A stretch of 64,000 nt of DNA from Dichetophora obliterata. Its lineage: Eukaryota; Arthropoda; Insecta; Diptera; Sciomyzidae. How positions within the stretch are numbered: the stretch's first letter is position 1; each line of letters starts with the position of its first letter. The notes beneath the pieces were generated by a model. That model saw only the letters and a program-made list of their open reading frames with translations. It did not search any database and was not told the DNA's origin. Both the position numbers and the translations under genes were made by a program. Positions 1-10,800 of the stretch are shown here, piece after piece. Location: NCBI GenBank assembly GCA_963920525.1, contig OY986436.1:85964970-86028969 (forward strand), read 5' to 3'.

Positions 1-1609
1 ATAATTGAATGCGCATTTTTTTATTCTCTTATCATCTCTTATTCAGTTGTTGTTTATGTTTGAGGAAACAAAAACCATTTTTAAAAATTGAAAACATGAA
101 CCGACATAACAAAACAAAATGTATTTTTGTTGTTAATTATCAGGTTTTACAGCTTAAGTCATTTATTTTCAAATCATAAGCGAGGGCGTAAGGTTTTGAG
201 TTGATAGGCTACATTCACGGCTGTTGTTTCCGGGAATTTTGTTTGACATTATTTATTTACAAATTGTAAGCGAAGGCGTTATGACATGTGCTTACAGGAT
301 AACTAGGTACTGAACTAGTTATGGAAGTAATTTAAAAAAAAAACTCAAATACTTTTAATTTCATTATTGAGGCTCAATAGCGACATTAAATTTAAGCCTA
401 ATTTTACAAACAAATGGCACCTCATCTTATTTGACATTGGTTGCATTCTATCCGAAAAAGCGCTCAGGTAGCGAAGTAGCATAAAATATTTTCGCCATAT
501 AAGATTGCGACCGCTCAGGGAATATGTTCTGTGAGCGCATACCATTCAGCCCGAAAGTTGTGCAACAGTTCCTTCCGCTGAATGCAGCCATTACTTCAGA
601 TTCCATTATCTTGATAAATTAATAAGACTTTTTCTATAGAATTTGATGGAGTTTTATTTAAAAAAAATAAGGAAATTATATCCAAATTTAGAAATATTTT
701 TTTCCTTGAACTGTTATTTTAAAAATAATACAAAAACTGTATCATTGTAAAGGCCAATTTGTGGTCTTTTAGTAATCGTGTGGTTTATGATATTCAGATG
801 CTTCGTAGAAAGTTATTCTTTTTTATTTTGTAAAAATCATGTAATACAAAAACATAAGAAATGGGTAAAAAAAACGTTAAAGAACGGTTCGTTCAGGCAT
901 ACTGTAATGATAACTATAACCAAATAAACATTAGTCTCAACAAGAAGCCCTTACTTTTGACTCAAAATACGTTATTATGTTTTAAAAACCAAATATTTGT
1001 TTTGCTTTTAGGAAAAAGGCCTTTTGTTAGCTTTATTTAAATATAAGTTGATAGAAACAAATACTTTTCTCAGTGTATTGGCTGCCATTTTACAAAGGCA
1101 CTTTTAACACACACTCGCACTTAAATGTTGGTTAGTACGCTGCAGCGGCACAAAAACTAGCACACACATCAATAGCTGCCAAAAGGAAACCGCTTGCAGG
1201 CAACTTGGCCAGAAAAAGCAAAGAATCAGCAGCAAAGGCATGAAATTTAAATGGATGACGCATGAAAAACGGCGGAAAACAAAAAGATCACGAAAATGGT
1301 AAAGAAATTTGCCTACGTCATGATTAACTTCCGTTCAGCACTAACATTCATCGTATCACAGACATGTGTTGTGATGCACGTTAAAACATCACGTTAGTCC
1401 GTACACAACGAAGATACAAAGCATTGAGTGCCAGCACATTTTAAAGAGTTTTTGGAGCTGACTGCTTTTGGAATTGCAAAAAATGTCAGCATAAACGAAA
1501 CAGCTGAATTACTATTAAAAGAACCTTTCAGGCAAGACCTTGGCTTGAATACGCTTTTTCTATCCCATTGATGTTCAAAGAAGTTGTAGGAAAACAGAAA
1601 ATGTTAAAA
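1..1609. other. No recognisable gene, AT-rich intron-like DNA
   Basis: I see only short chance reading frames here. Two similar short motifs (AAATCATAAGCGAGGGCGTA near 171 and AAATTGTAAGCGAAGGCGTT near 261) about 90 bp apart suggest a decayed local duplication. No splice-bounded exon or transposase remnant was recognised. Confidence 0.5.
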
Positions 1610-2125
1610 TTAATGAGTCATTTGTTTTGAAAGTATTGTATCGCCTTCAAAGTAGGTCCCTGTCCCTTTGGAAATAGTAATACACATATGGCAATGAATA
1701 ATTCCACCCTCAACACCTTTTCTAGAATCAACTTTAGTTCCCGCCGCAAATTCTACTTTATGTCTTCTACAGATTGAAAACAGACGCCTCAAAATAGTAG
1801 TTTGACTTTCTAAAAGATAAAACAGTAGGCCGGCGCCATATACGGTGAATATAGTGATTGTTCTATGGTATTTGTTGAGTTTTTGGCCAGAATTTTGGTC
1901 ACAATGATAGTCTTGTGGGATGGTGCGTTATTAGTTTTCTTTCTACAAATCTAGCCCTTTCGACGAATTCGCTCTCTCAAACGCCGCATAACGCTGAGAT
2001 GTTTTTCTTTATTTACTATCTGACCTTTTGACAAGAATTCCAAGTGAATAGCGTGCGATAATCAAAGAATACAGTCAACATTACCCTGACTTTTGACATA
2101 GTTAATTCGGTTTCGGCTCAGTTAG
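1610..2125 (-). pseudogene. Decayed mariner (DD34D-type) transposase, C-terminal half
   Basis: Read on the minus strand, this stretch gives the C-terminal half of a mariner-family transposase, the enzyme that cuts and pastes mariner elements at TA sites. Recognisable blocks, in order, are a GQIVNKE-like strand segment, then RRLRERIRRKGLDL, then APSHKTIIVTKILAKNSTNT (the segment after the second catalytic Asp), then SPYMAPAY where the family has SPDxAPxDxxLF, and finally TYFEGDTI near the C terminus, ending in TAA at 1610. The third catalytic Asp region is mutated (SPYMAPAY), and several stops and frameshifts separate the blocks. The block order and the TYFEGD ending are typical of irritans-type mariners. 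The N-terminal DNA-binding half is not seen, and no terminal inverted repeats were found. It is clearly dead. Confidence 0.7.
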
Positions 2126-2171
2126 AAAATGCTATTTCGCAGCATTTTTTTATTGGATATCATACATTCCG

Positions 2172-2359
2172 CGACAAAAAGATAGCACATTGGAATTTTT
2201 TAAATTTTATTGAAAGCGATTAAAAATAAAAATTTGTATTTACTACAAAGTAATCAGATTTAAAAACAAAATGAAAATATAGAAATTTCATTTAAAAATT
2301 GAATTTGTTGTTCAGAAAAAAACGAAAACATATTCAGTAGTACGACAAAAAGATAGCAC
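2172..2359. repeat. Pair of 17-bp direct repeats, possible Tc1 IR/DR end
   Basis: CGACAAAAAGATAGCAC occurs at 2172-2188 and again, identical, at 2343-2359, 171 bp apart in the same orientation. Some Tc1-like transposons carry two direct repeats about this far apart inside each terminal inverted repeat as transposase-binding sites. A single end without a partner is all that is visible, so the assignment is inference. Confidence 0.35.
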
Positions 2360-2415
2360 GAAATTCAAAAGAAAAAAATTATAAGAAATCAATTTTTAAT
2401 TTTTATAATATAATT

Positions 2416-2671
2416 GAAGGGCTTATTGTAAAAACATTATAAGCAACATAAAAAATTTTTTGAAATAATCGACTCTAAAGTTATAAAAAATGTATTTTTG
2501 TATGTAGAAATGGAATTAAACATGGAAACTTTTACAAAAAGGTTGGAAATTTAATAAGAAATAGCCAAAATCTATTCAGTGGTCCTTGCTAATGCATTGA
2601 GTAATGTATCGAGCCTAAAAACCCGATTTTTTAGATCACGTGGCTTACCACGTTATTGCAATAAGCCTTTC
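2416..2671 (+). mobile_element. 256-bp MITE, copy 1
   Basis: Non-coding element bounded by imperfect terminal inverted repeats that begin GAAGGGCTTATTG and end CAATAAGCCTTTC. It is flanked by a 4-bp duplication AATT (2412-2415 and 2672-2675). The subterminal part carries a second palindromic block (ATAAGC..CACAT type). The same family occurs at 27,139-27,394 with the identical length of 256 bp, and as a split copy around the hAT element at 33,099-38,588. Confidence 0.8.
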
Positions 2672-3253
2672 AATTATTTACTATTGAGATGCGCCTCCAT
2701 TTGTTTTTTAAAACTTCAGTCAATTATTTTATTTAATAATTAAACAATTTAATAATTAAAAATTTATGTTTAATAGCTATGGGAACAAATGAAAGCGATT
2801 CAATTGATTTTTAACGTATATCCAATCGATTTTATTGAAAGGATTATGCTTTCTGTTTTTAAGTATTAATTCTCCGAATCTTTTCGGGATTCGAGCTTGC
2901 TGTAGCCGTCGCAAAATAATTGTAATTGTAATCGCAAAATGCCTAGCTCTGGTTTGATTGCTAATAGAATGTAGATTGGCAAATCACGTGTCCATGAAAT
3001 GTACTTAAAAACATTGCGGCTGCCATGAATCGCAAGTGGCTGGCTTTTACTAAAAACCAGAATGGCGCATACACTCTGATGACGAACATAGCAATATCTC
3101 TTAATTTCTATAAGATTTTAAGGTTTTGACAATTCGAGCAAAGGCGAAAAAGAGCGATTTTTCTCAAATGCTACAACTCAAGTTTTCTCTCTACTCTCAA
3201 AGTGAAGTAGCAAACGGTCGCAGTGTTTGGACACTGCGTAAAAGCATGGTAGA
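2672..3253. other. Repeat-derived spacer, no gene
   Basis: No coding signal. The part near 2,985-3,100 resembles 40,900-40,990 (both contain CAGAATG(G/A)CGCATA after a GCAAGTGGCTGG- or GCCAGTGGTTG-like segment), so it is probably a decayed dispersed repeat. Confidence 0.45.
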
Positions 3254-4431
3254 AGATGAGAGCATACTGCCGGAAATGTCAAAACGAAGTTGACAGCTCA
3301 TATAAAATACGAAAGCTGGAATTGGCAATGTCGAAACAAAGCAAAAATGCTAAACTTCCTTGTTGTTTTAATAAAAAATGGTAAAAAAATGCTTCTTTGT
3401 GGTGTTTTTATTAATTTAAAGTAATTTAAAGATGATTAATGCCAAACTGTATTGAAAATTAAATAAAAAAACTATGAACTGCAAGCAGGGAGCGCAGCAG
3501 CAGAAAAGTTTCTCGAACACGCCATGTACCATCGTTACCGCCTGGGCTCTTCAGTCGGAACACCAAAAAATGGTTAAATTTCTTTATAATGGTTATTCAG
3601 GCAAAACACGCACTTCATTTTTATTTATTTTTAATCAAAAAGTTCGTTTTATTTTACACAACATAAAATTTCAAGTTGAATTATTAAATTGTTATTTATT
3701 TTCTTTTGTTTGCATTCGCCACATAGCTGACTTTGACAGACATGGCAGCATGAGAAAGAGAGCACAGCCAGCGCTGCAGTTATCTCCATGGCAAAACTAG
3801 ACAAGGTAGTGTTAAGGCTGAACGTACTCTCTTTCATAGTGACCATAACTGTCAAACTCAGCCATTTTTCTATTTTTGCCTAATTTTGCTTTCTTATTGC
3901 ATTCTCATTGGTTGCAGATTTGGTACGAGCTGTCAACTCCGTTTTGACAGTTTCAGTCACCTTTTATTTAAATGGTGTAATTCCATTTATGTTTCTAAAC
4001 AAACTTAAAATAAATTATTCATATAGCTTAAGAAAAACATTATATTTTCAGTGTAAAAATAGGGCTCTCCGCCCTAACACTACCTTGTCTAATTTGCCAT
4101 GGCTACCTCTATCCTTATACCATGCGTAAAAGTTTGTTTTCTCTCTCTTTCTCTTTATTTGCTCACTTTTTTGTTGTTTGAACTCTGCGTTCTGACCACT
4201 TTTGTAAACCCACGAGACTGCACAAACCAACAAAAATTTTGGAAAATTAATAATAGGTAAAAAAATATAAACTGTACTCCATGGTATAAGGATATAGGTA
4301 GCTGCAGCGCTGACTGTGCGTTCTTCTCATACTGTCATGTCTGTCAAATTAGCTGTGTGGCTAATAGAAACAAAAGAAAAGAAATAAAAAGTTTTGCTTC
4401 GTTTGACATTTCCGGCAGTATGCTCTCATCT
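3254..4431. mobile_element. 1.18-kb element with nested inverted repeats
   Basis: The ends are inverted copies: AGATGAGAGCATACTGCCGG starts at 3254 and its complement ends at 4431, with near identity over about 33 bp. Inside, 3718-3791 pairs with 4279-4361 (about 75 bp, including the GCGCTGCAG core), 3786-3814 pairs with 4075-4102 (the CTAGACAAGGTAGTGTTA block), and 4101-4124 pairs with 4279-4302 (GGTATAAGGATA block). It encodes no transposase. The folded structure suggests a foldback-type or composite MITE built by inverted duplication. I could not define a target-site duplication. Confidence 0.6.
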
Positions 4432-4935
4432 GGTGCATCTATCTGTATTTTTCTACTTCTAATTACACCATTCCTTTGAATAAAACCGCTCAGAAATGAG
4501 TAAAAAATCAATTTTATCGTTTTTATTTGTTCGCATGGTTACAATGATTTTTACTGAGCTTTAATGCTTTGCTCAGTTTTTTTTATTATATAGTAGGAGC
4601 TGTTAGATAAAGTGCGGTGAGAAACCTAAAAATAAAAAAATTGTTTATGATGCAAAGGTGTGATTCTTTGCATGAAACTGGTCGGAAATACTCTAAAAAT
4701 CAATTATGTATATCGATTTCATTTGCTCTTACGGTTTAAATGGTTTTTTGTGAGCTTTTGTTTCGTTTCATTTTTAAAATATTATTATATAGTCGGAACT
4801 GAGATAGACTAGGTGATAAGTCGAAAAAAAAATAATTTGAGGTAAAAAAATTTGCCAAAAAATCAACAAACACACAGACAAGAAACACCAAAGTTATTAC
4901 GAAAAAACCAAAACAGCACCCACCATAGCACAGTA
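4432..4935. other. Spacer without recognised gene
   Basis: AT-rich. A degenerate motif near 4,612 (AAGTGCGGTGAGAAACC) resembles the end sequence of the element starting at 4936, so a decayed relative may lie here. Confidence 0.35.
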
Positions 4936-5741
4936 GAGTGCGGTGGGTGAAGCGTTTCGATTTTTTTTTTTTGAGGCACACAACACCCCCAAAAATTATA
5001 ATTTTTGAATGGTTTTTGGCTTAAATCGCAAGAATTTAAATTTTTTTTTAATTGCTATACACTCGGATTTGAACATTTTTTGAATATACTTCGAAAATGT
5101 TAATTTTTCAATTTTAAAAAAATGGTGTGGTGAAGCGTTTTACCATAAGAACTTTCCGTTTTCATGTATAAACATAAACATAAATCGGTTTAATGGCCTC
5201 GGGCAGGCTCCTAAGTCAGTAAGAAACTAAAATACTGAATAAAAGTCATCGAATTCAATACAAAAATTTTTTATTTGCGGCTCAAAAATGAATGAAAAAA
5301 AAATCAAAAAAATAAAAACGCAGAAGATAAATAAAAAAAAAAACACTAAATGTGCATTTAAACGGAGCTTGTGAAACGCTTCACCCCACTACGGCCATTT
5401 TGAAAACACGGCTGGCATTACACAACCACTCGATAGATATTTCACAAACACTTCATATTTTTGAAGAAAAACATTAAACCAGCACAACTGATATATTTAC
5501 CTTGAATTTGTGTTGAGTAGTTTGCATGGTTAGGTCAAGGTGGTGGCCCACATAAACCAGATATTTGGTCAGTTGTGAAACTGAGTAGTTGGCATAAAAC
5601 ACAATAAATGTTGTTACCACTGTTTTGAAAGGGCAACACAATGTACATCTGAAAGATTCGCTGTATCCTGAAAAACTGTGCGACAATGAAAGCAACACGT
5701 GACGGTATGACCCCACCGAAACTCTTCACTCCACCGCACTC
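4936..5741. mobile_element. 806-bp TA-flanked element with inverted ends
   Basis: The left end reads GAGTGCGGTGGGTGAAGCGT and the right end is its imperfect inverse, finishing CACCGCACTC. TA lies directly outside both ends (4934-4935 and 5742-5743), as expected for Tc1/mariner-superfamily targeting. A second inverted pair of the TGAAGCGTTT motif lies inside (near 5,130 and 5,373). No transposase was found, so this is a non-autonomous element. Confidence 0.65.
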
Positions 5742-6789
5742 TACTTTGAGCAGTGGGAATATATTAAAAATTTTTTTTAACAAAACTTAAAGAAATGCAT
5801 ATCGAAGTATGTAATACTTTAACTAAGAAGAATCCAAATTTTCATAGCGAAAGAAGTTGTTTTTTGAAAACTATACCTCTTTAATGTCAACGCTTTTTAT
5901 ACATTTTTATTGTTATGGACTTTTCGTTTTTGCGCTTCAACCAAAGAAAAAATGCTGTAAAATAAAGTTTTTAATATATGTGAAATAAAATTAAAAATAT
6001 TTAATAAAAATTATGTTGAAATTATCCAAAAATTTAAAAAATATTTTTAAGGAATTGGCTGTTTTAATCGGTAATAAAAAAATTTCTCGAATCACCTCTT
6101 TCATTTTCGTTAATAATATTGTTTGTTTATTATTCGTTCAGAATCTAAAATATCTCAACCAATTCTTTCCAGTTCTTTCAGTTAGCTATCTCGTTTTAAA
6201 AAATGGTCAAAAATCAAATTTTTCAAAAATTTTCAACATGTTGTTAGTTTGATAAACATAAAAAAGTAAACAAACATATTTTTAATGCTCTATGCCAAAG
6301 GACATATTAGTTTGAAAAAGTTAAACTTTTACTGAGAATAATTATATATATATATATTTATATAAATTTCTTTTAATAGAATGTTTAAGTTATCGAATTT
6401 AATATTAAAAATATTATTAATACTCCTTAAAATTTATTTGTTAATTGTAAAATGTGGGGTGCTCTCATGCAAACTTTATTAATTTGAACAAAAATAAAAA
6501 AGTGCAAAAAAGCTGTAGAGGTCAGTTAATTGCATGTATTGTACATTATGCCATAGCTAGATTTTTCGACTTCGATACGCTGGGACCTTTTATTTTGCGA
6601 AGTTTGATAAAAAAAAGCATGAGCCAAAAAGTTACGGGGATGGGAGTAAATGGCGTCTCATCAAGGTCAAATTTAAAAAATGGTGGGGTTTTCAGACAAA
6701 CCAGCCCACAGCTTCTCAAGAGTCGCTTATAGAATGGTTATTTGTATGACCGACCCCATTAATTTTAAATCCCCAACTTTTTTCCAAAC
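5742..6789. other. No recognisable gene
   Basis: AT-rich sequence with short TA runs (near 6,345). I see no supported feature; the small reading frames here have no recognisable motif. Confidence 0.45.
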
Positions 6790-7300
6790 AAACTTCCTCC
6801 TTTCTCCACCCCTTTGGGGGCTTCCATTCAAAAGTAACGTTTTTAGGAAAATTACTCCCAACGCTCCCACTGCAACCAGGATGCTTCTAGAGGATTCAAG
6901 TGTATGGGCAGCCCCAATTAATTTATTCTCCTTAACAATTCTCCTGAATATACTACCCCATCATCTCTACCCCTTAAGTTGCACCCATACAAAATACATG
7001 CTCCAACCTTTCCACTTTTCCACCAACCTTTTCAGACATACTTCTCCCCTTTCTCAAAACTTTTCGGGGGTTTCCACACAAAAGTGACGTTTTAATGTTA
7101 TTTACTCCCAACGCTCTACTACTACCAGGATGCCCCTAGAGGATTCCAATAATGCCCAACCTCCATTAATTGATTATCCATAACATTGCTCCTGAATAAA
7201 ATAACCCTATATTTCCTTACCTCAAGGGGTCCTCCATACAAAATTGGATTTCTCACGGCATTTGGCACTTTTCAACCCTCAAAGGCGCTACTAAATTGTT
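6790..7300 (+). repeat. Diverged tandem duplication, period about 252 bp
   Basis: Two successive units share the ordered blocks GGGGG(C/T)TTCCA..CAAAAGT(A/G)ACGTTTT, then ACTCCCAACGCTC, then ACCAGGATGC..CTAGAGGATTC. The first unit has them near 6,816-6,900 and the second near 7,067-7,147. A partial third start may exist near 7,235. The pyrimidine-rich plus strand is unlike its surroundings. Function unknown. Confidence 0.6.
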
Positions 7301-7500
7301 TGGTGCTATTAAGAATCCGCATTAAGTTTTAACCCCTACAATTTTTCTGATCAACTTACCTTTTCCTGCTCCACTTGGATATTTCCTAATCAAAAAAACC
7401 ACGTTCAAACAAATTATCCTAATAGATATTTTTTCAGGGAATAGATTCACATTATTTTTTAAAGAAATGCTAGTTTTAATTAACATTCAAAGATATCTAA

Positions 7501-7878
7501 CAGGCCGGATCGTTCTTGTATGGAGAAAAAAATTTCAGCCGTTCGGGATCCGAAAGATAGAGGAACTTATTTAAATGAATCTGCATACTTTTTTCTCAAA
7601 TTGGTGAAAATCCGCCGAGTTAATTTTGATTCTCCTGAAGGCCCTTTTTGGTAAAACAAAATTTTGAAACTTTTTATGTAAAAATCTTGGTGTGAGTAAG
7701 AAAATTAAAAATTTACAACCAAAAAACATGTTTTTTTACCAAAAAGGACCTTTAGGAGAATCAAAATTGCTTCACCGGATTTTCTCCGATTTGAAAAAAA
7801 GTATGCAAAAATCATTTTAATGAGTATCTCTAACTTTTGAGGTCCCGAACGGCGGAATCTAAATTTTGATCCGGTCTA
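7501..7878. mobile_element. 378-bp long-armed MITE with perfect 8-bp duplication
   Basis: Two arms of roughly 180 bp are inverted copies with a short loop near 7,690, so nearly the whole element could fold on itself. The left end starts CAGGCCGGATC and the right end, inverted, starts TAGACCGGATC. The flanks carry an identical 8-bp duplication ATATCTAA (7493-7500 and 7879-7886). An 8-bp duplication fits hAT- or P-type transposition. No coding capacity. Confidence 0.8.
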
Positions 7879-7886
7879 ATATCTAA

Positions 7887-10800
7887 TGCCAAAAAATATT
7901 CATATTTCGAAAGCATTTTTGCCTGACCGAAAAAGAACTAAGCAAGCTTCGCAATATTTGTATTTTTATAGTGATACTGCGAAAGCTTGGTTTGGCAGCA
8001 CCAGAACTATAAAAGTCCCCAACAAAGACAAGTCTGAGACATAAAATTTTTTCACACGTTTTAATGTCGACAAACTTAATTTTTACCGCACCAGAGACTT
8101 GGGAAGAGTGTGAAGACTACCAGCAAGCGCAAGAGGCTGTGTGTAAGTTACATGTTGTCAACGGTGCTCCCGAAAGAGACGTTGTCAACCCAATAATGCT
8201 GACTACCAGAACCCGTTGAGTTTAGTTTTTGAAATATAAATTTGTTCTAATATTAGACGGAAACCACTGAAGCTTAAAAAAAATTCAAAGTGTGGCGAAG
8301 CGTATGATCGATCATAAACGCATAAGAGGTGTGCAAGTAGAGAAAAAAAGAAAATTAAAAAAATGAGAAATTGGAAAATTTTAATTTCGTAACGTAGGTG
8401 TTCAACATTAGTTAATTAATTGTCATCTATTATTAAAATTATTACATGAATTTAATTTTGAGCTTAAGATCAAGTTAGAATTTTAAGAAGGTAACAACAA
8501 CATCTCTATATAGAGTCAATCACTTAGTTGACTAGACAGTCTGTTTCAAAAATTGCTACATTTCCTCTTCAGTAGTCTTCGAGTGATTAAGCTGTGATGT
8601 GTAAAGTCGTATATGATTTCACACATATTTGAACAAATTCTTAAGAATTTTACGTTCAAATCGGCTACTTAATCGTATGACATTTAAAGCAGTAAGCTAT
8701 TTATAGATCACAGCCATCAACTCTACCAATCTGTTCTAGTTGCCATCTGTTCTAGTTGCTTCTTATTTATTTCAATATTCAAATTTCAATATTCGACAAA
8801 TTGTCAAAATGCACCATAGAATTAAAACGAGAAATAATCCAATAATACTGAACAAATATATAACGAAAAATCATTTGAACTTGTCTTTAAACATTTAATA
8901 AACGACATATGTCTTGCCCGCTCTCAACGCTTCAAAGCAAATAATGTTACTCATACGCAATGTTCGAATTTTTCGTTTGACTTTTTGTAAGAAACACTCA
9001 ATAAGACCCACTTGAAGCAATTTTTTTCATATTCATTTATTCAGCAAAGTTGTTTGCCAGAACTATAGACAGAACTTTGCCCAAGAAACAAAAATGAAAA
9101 TCCCAATGGTTCAAAAGTTATCAACAAGAAAATGAATGCATATCTTGAGTAATTTTTGATATATCTTAATATAAAAAATTTGTTCTAAAATGTTCGGTAA
9201 AGTGGTAAAACAAATGTCACCACGAGATTCCTTATACCAAAATTAAGAGAAAAATGTTTAAATTATCAAAAAAAAAAAAAAGAGGAAAAAAGATATAAAA
9301 AAGCGCACAGTGTAATTGATCCATTTCGGTCACAGTCATGAGTAATTGAACATTTGTCTGTAAAAACAGCCACCTTTCAGTTAAAAACACTAGCTTCTAG
9401 CGAAGCAAGAACTCGTTTCAATTCTATGGTGCATTTCGACAAATTGTCGAACACCAATGAAAATTGAAATAACAGTTCGTCGCACCATAAATCACAAAAA
9501 ATATTTTTGTTTTAACACTGGTAAACAGCTGTCTTGCGCCAGATAAGATTTTTATAGTACGACTATTTACTAGTATAATAATGGCTTTTTTTCAATTAAG
9601 ATATGTAGCTGAATTTTTTTTAGTTTATGTCAATGTTGCTTTTGCCAATGCAAAAGAATGCTACAAATTCGATAACTTTATCACAACAGCATAGAGAATG
9701 TAAGGAATGTCGAAATACTATCTATTTATTTTTGCATTTGCATTTTATGCGATGGAAAAATATTTTCCACCAACAAATATTTATACATACAAATTCACAC
9801 ACAAGCGCACAGTTCTGAACAATACTACAACAATAACAACATGTAAGAAATTTTTGTTTGTCTTCGGACAAAAAAGTATCTTTATCTTGACTCTACTTGG
9901 TGAAAGAGAACTGTGTGCGATGCAAAAATGCTTGTTCACAAAATGGTTAACTTTTCACAATTGTTTTTGTTAGTAGAACAACAACAACACTAATCACAAT
10001 ACTGCAGTCAAGGTTTAAGTTAAATGGAATGTCATGTAACTCGCCACACACACAAGCGGAGAACCATGCACATCCTGTAGAACACAAAAAGGAAAGGAAA
10101 GAATAAGTATTGGGTTCGATGGGTGTTGAAGATGATAGAATTTGAATAGCAAGGCAGAGAGACGGAAGTTAAACTCAAACTAAAAAACCAACACATGCCC
10201 ATACATTTACACAACTATAATTCATGCGATTCAAAAGTGGAACAATAAAGTTACTTTACGCTGTCATGTTTGAGAAAATATACGTATAATAAAAATTCTT
10301 TGAAATATTAAATAGCTGATAGATAACAAGAACCATTTAATTGTCATAACAAACACATTTTCAAAAGAAACGATGTTTATCTATTATATCTCATACATTT
10401 TTTACTTCGATTCATTTCGAATACCTTATAAGTTTAGTCATTGGTAAAGAATAAATACTTGTAAACTACTAATGTAACTCCAGTGGATAGTCTTATTACT
10501 TTGACAAATCAATTTCTTATATTTACAATGTGAACTAACTCACTTCATTGTGTTAAAGGACTGACTCTCAATTGCAATACTTAGTAAGCATATGCTCCAT
10601 CCGCTCAATGTACGGTAACGTTTTTCTTCTTTTTCACTAAAAATATGTGTCCCTATTGTTTTTACATATTCACTTCTAGCTTAAACTAAATGTCGGAAAA
10701 ACATAAAAAGAAATTCAAATAAAAAAAGAGCGTATAAATATTTGAATAAAAATGTCAATCATATGAGACTATGAAACGGTGGCGTAGCTAGCTGGGGCGA

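Noticed and set aside
3474..3800. 108-residue plus-strand frame
   Set aside because: It runs through the inverted repeat of the 3,254-4,431 element and shows no domain.
6680..7087. 135-residue plus-strand frame rich in Ser, Pro and Phe
   Set aside because: It lies across the pyrimidine-rich tandem duplication. The second unit does not preserve the frame, so coding is unlikely.
10779..10800. hAT-like terminus CGGTGGCGTAGCTAGC
   Set aside because: No inverted partner or duplication found, so it is too short to call an element.
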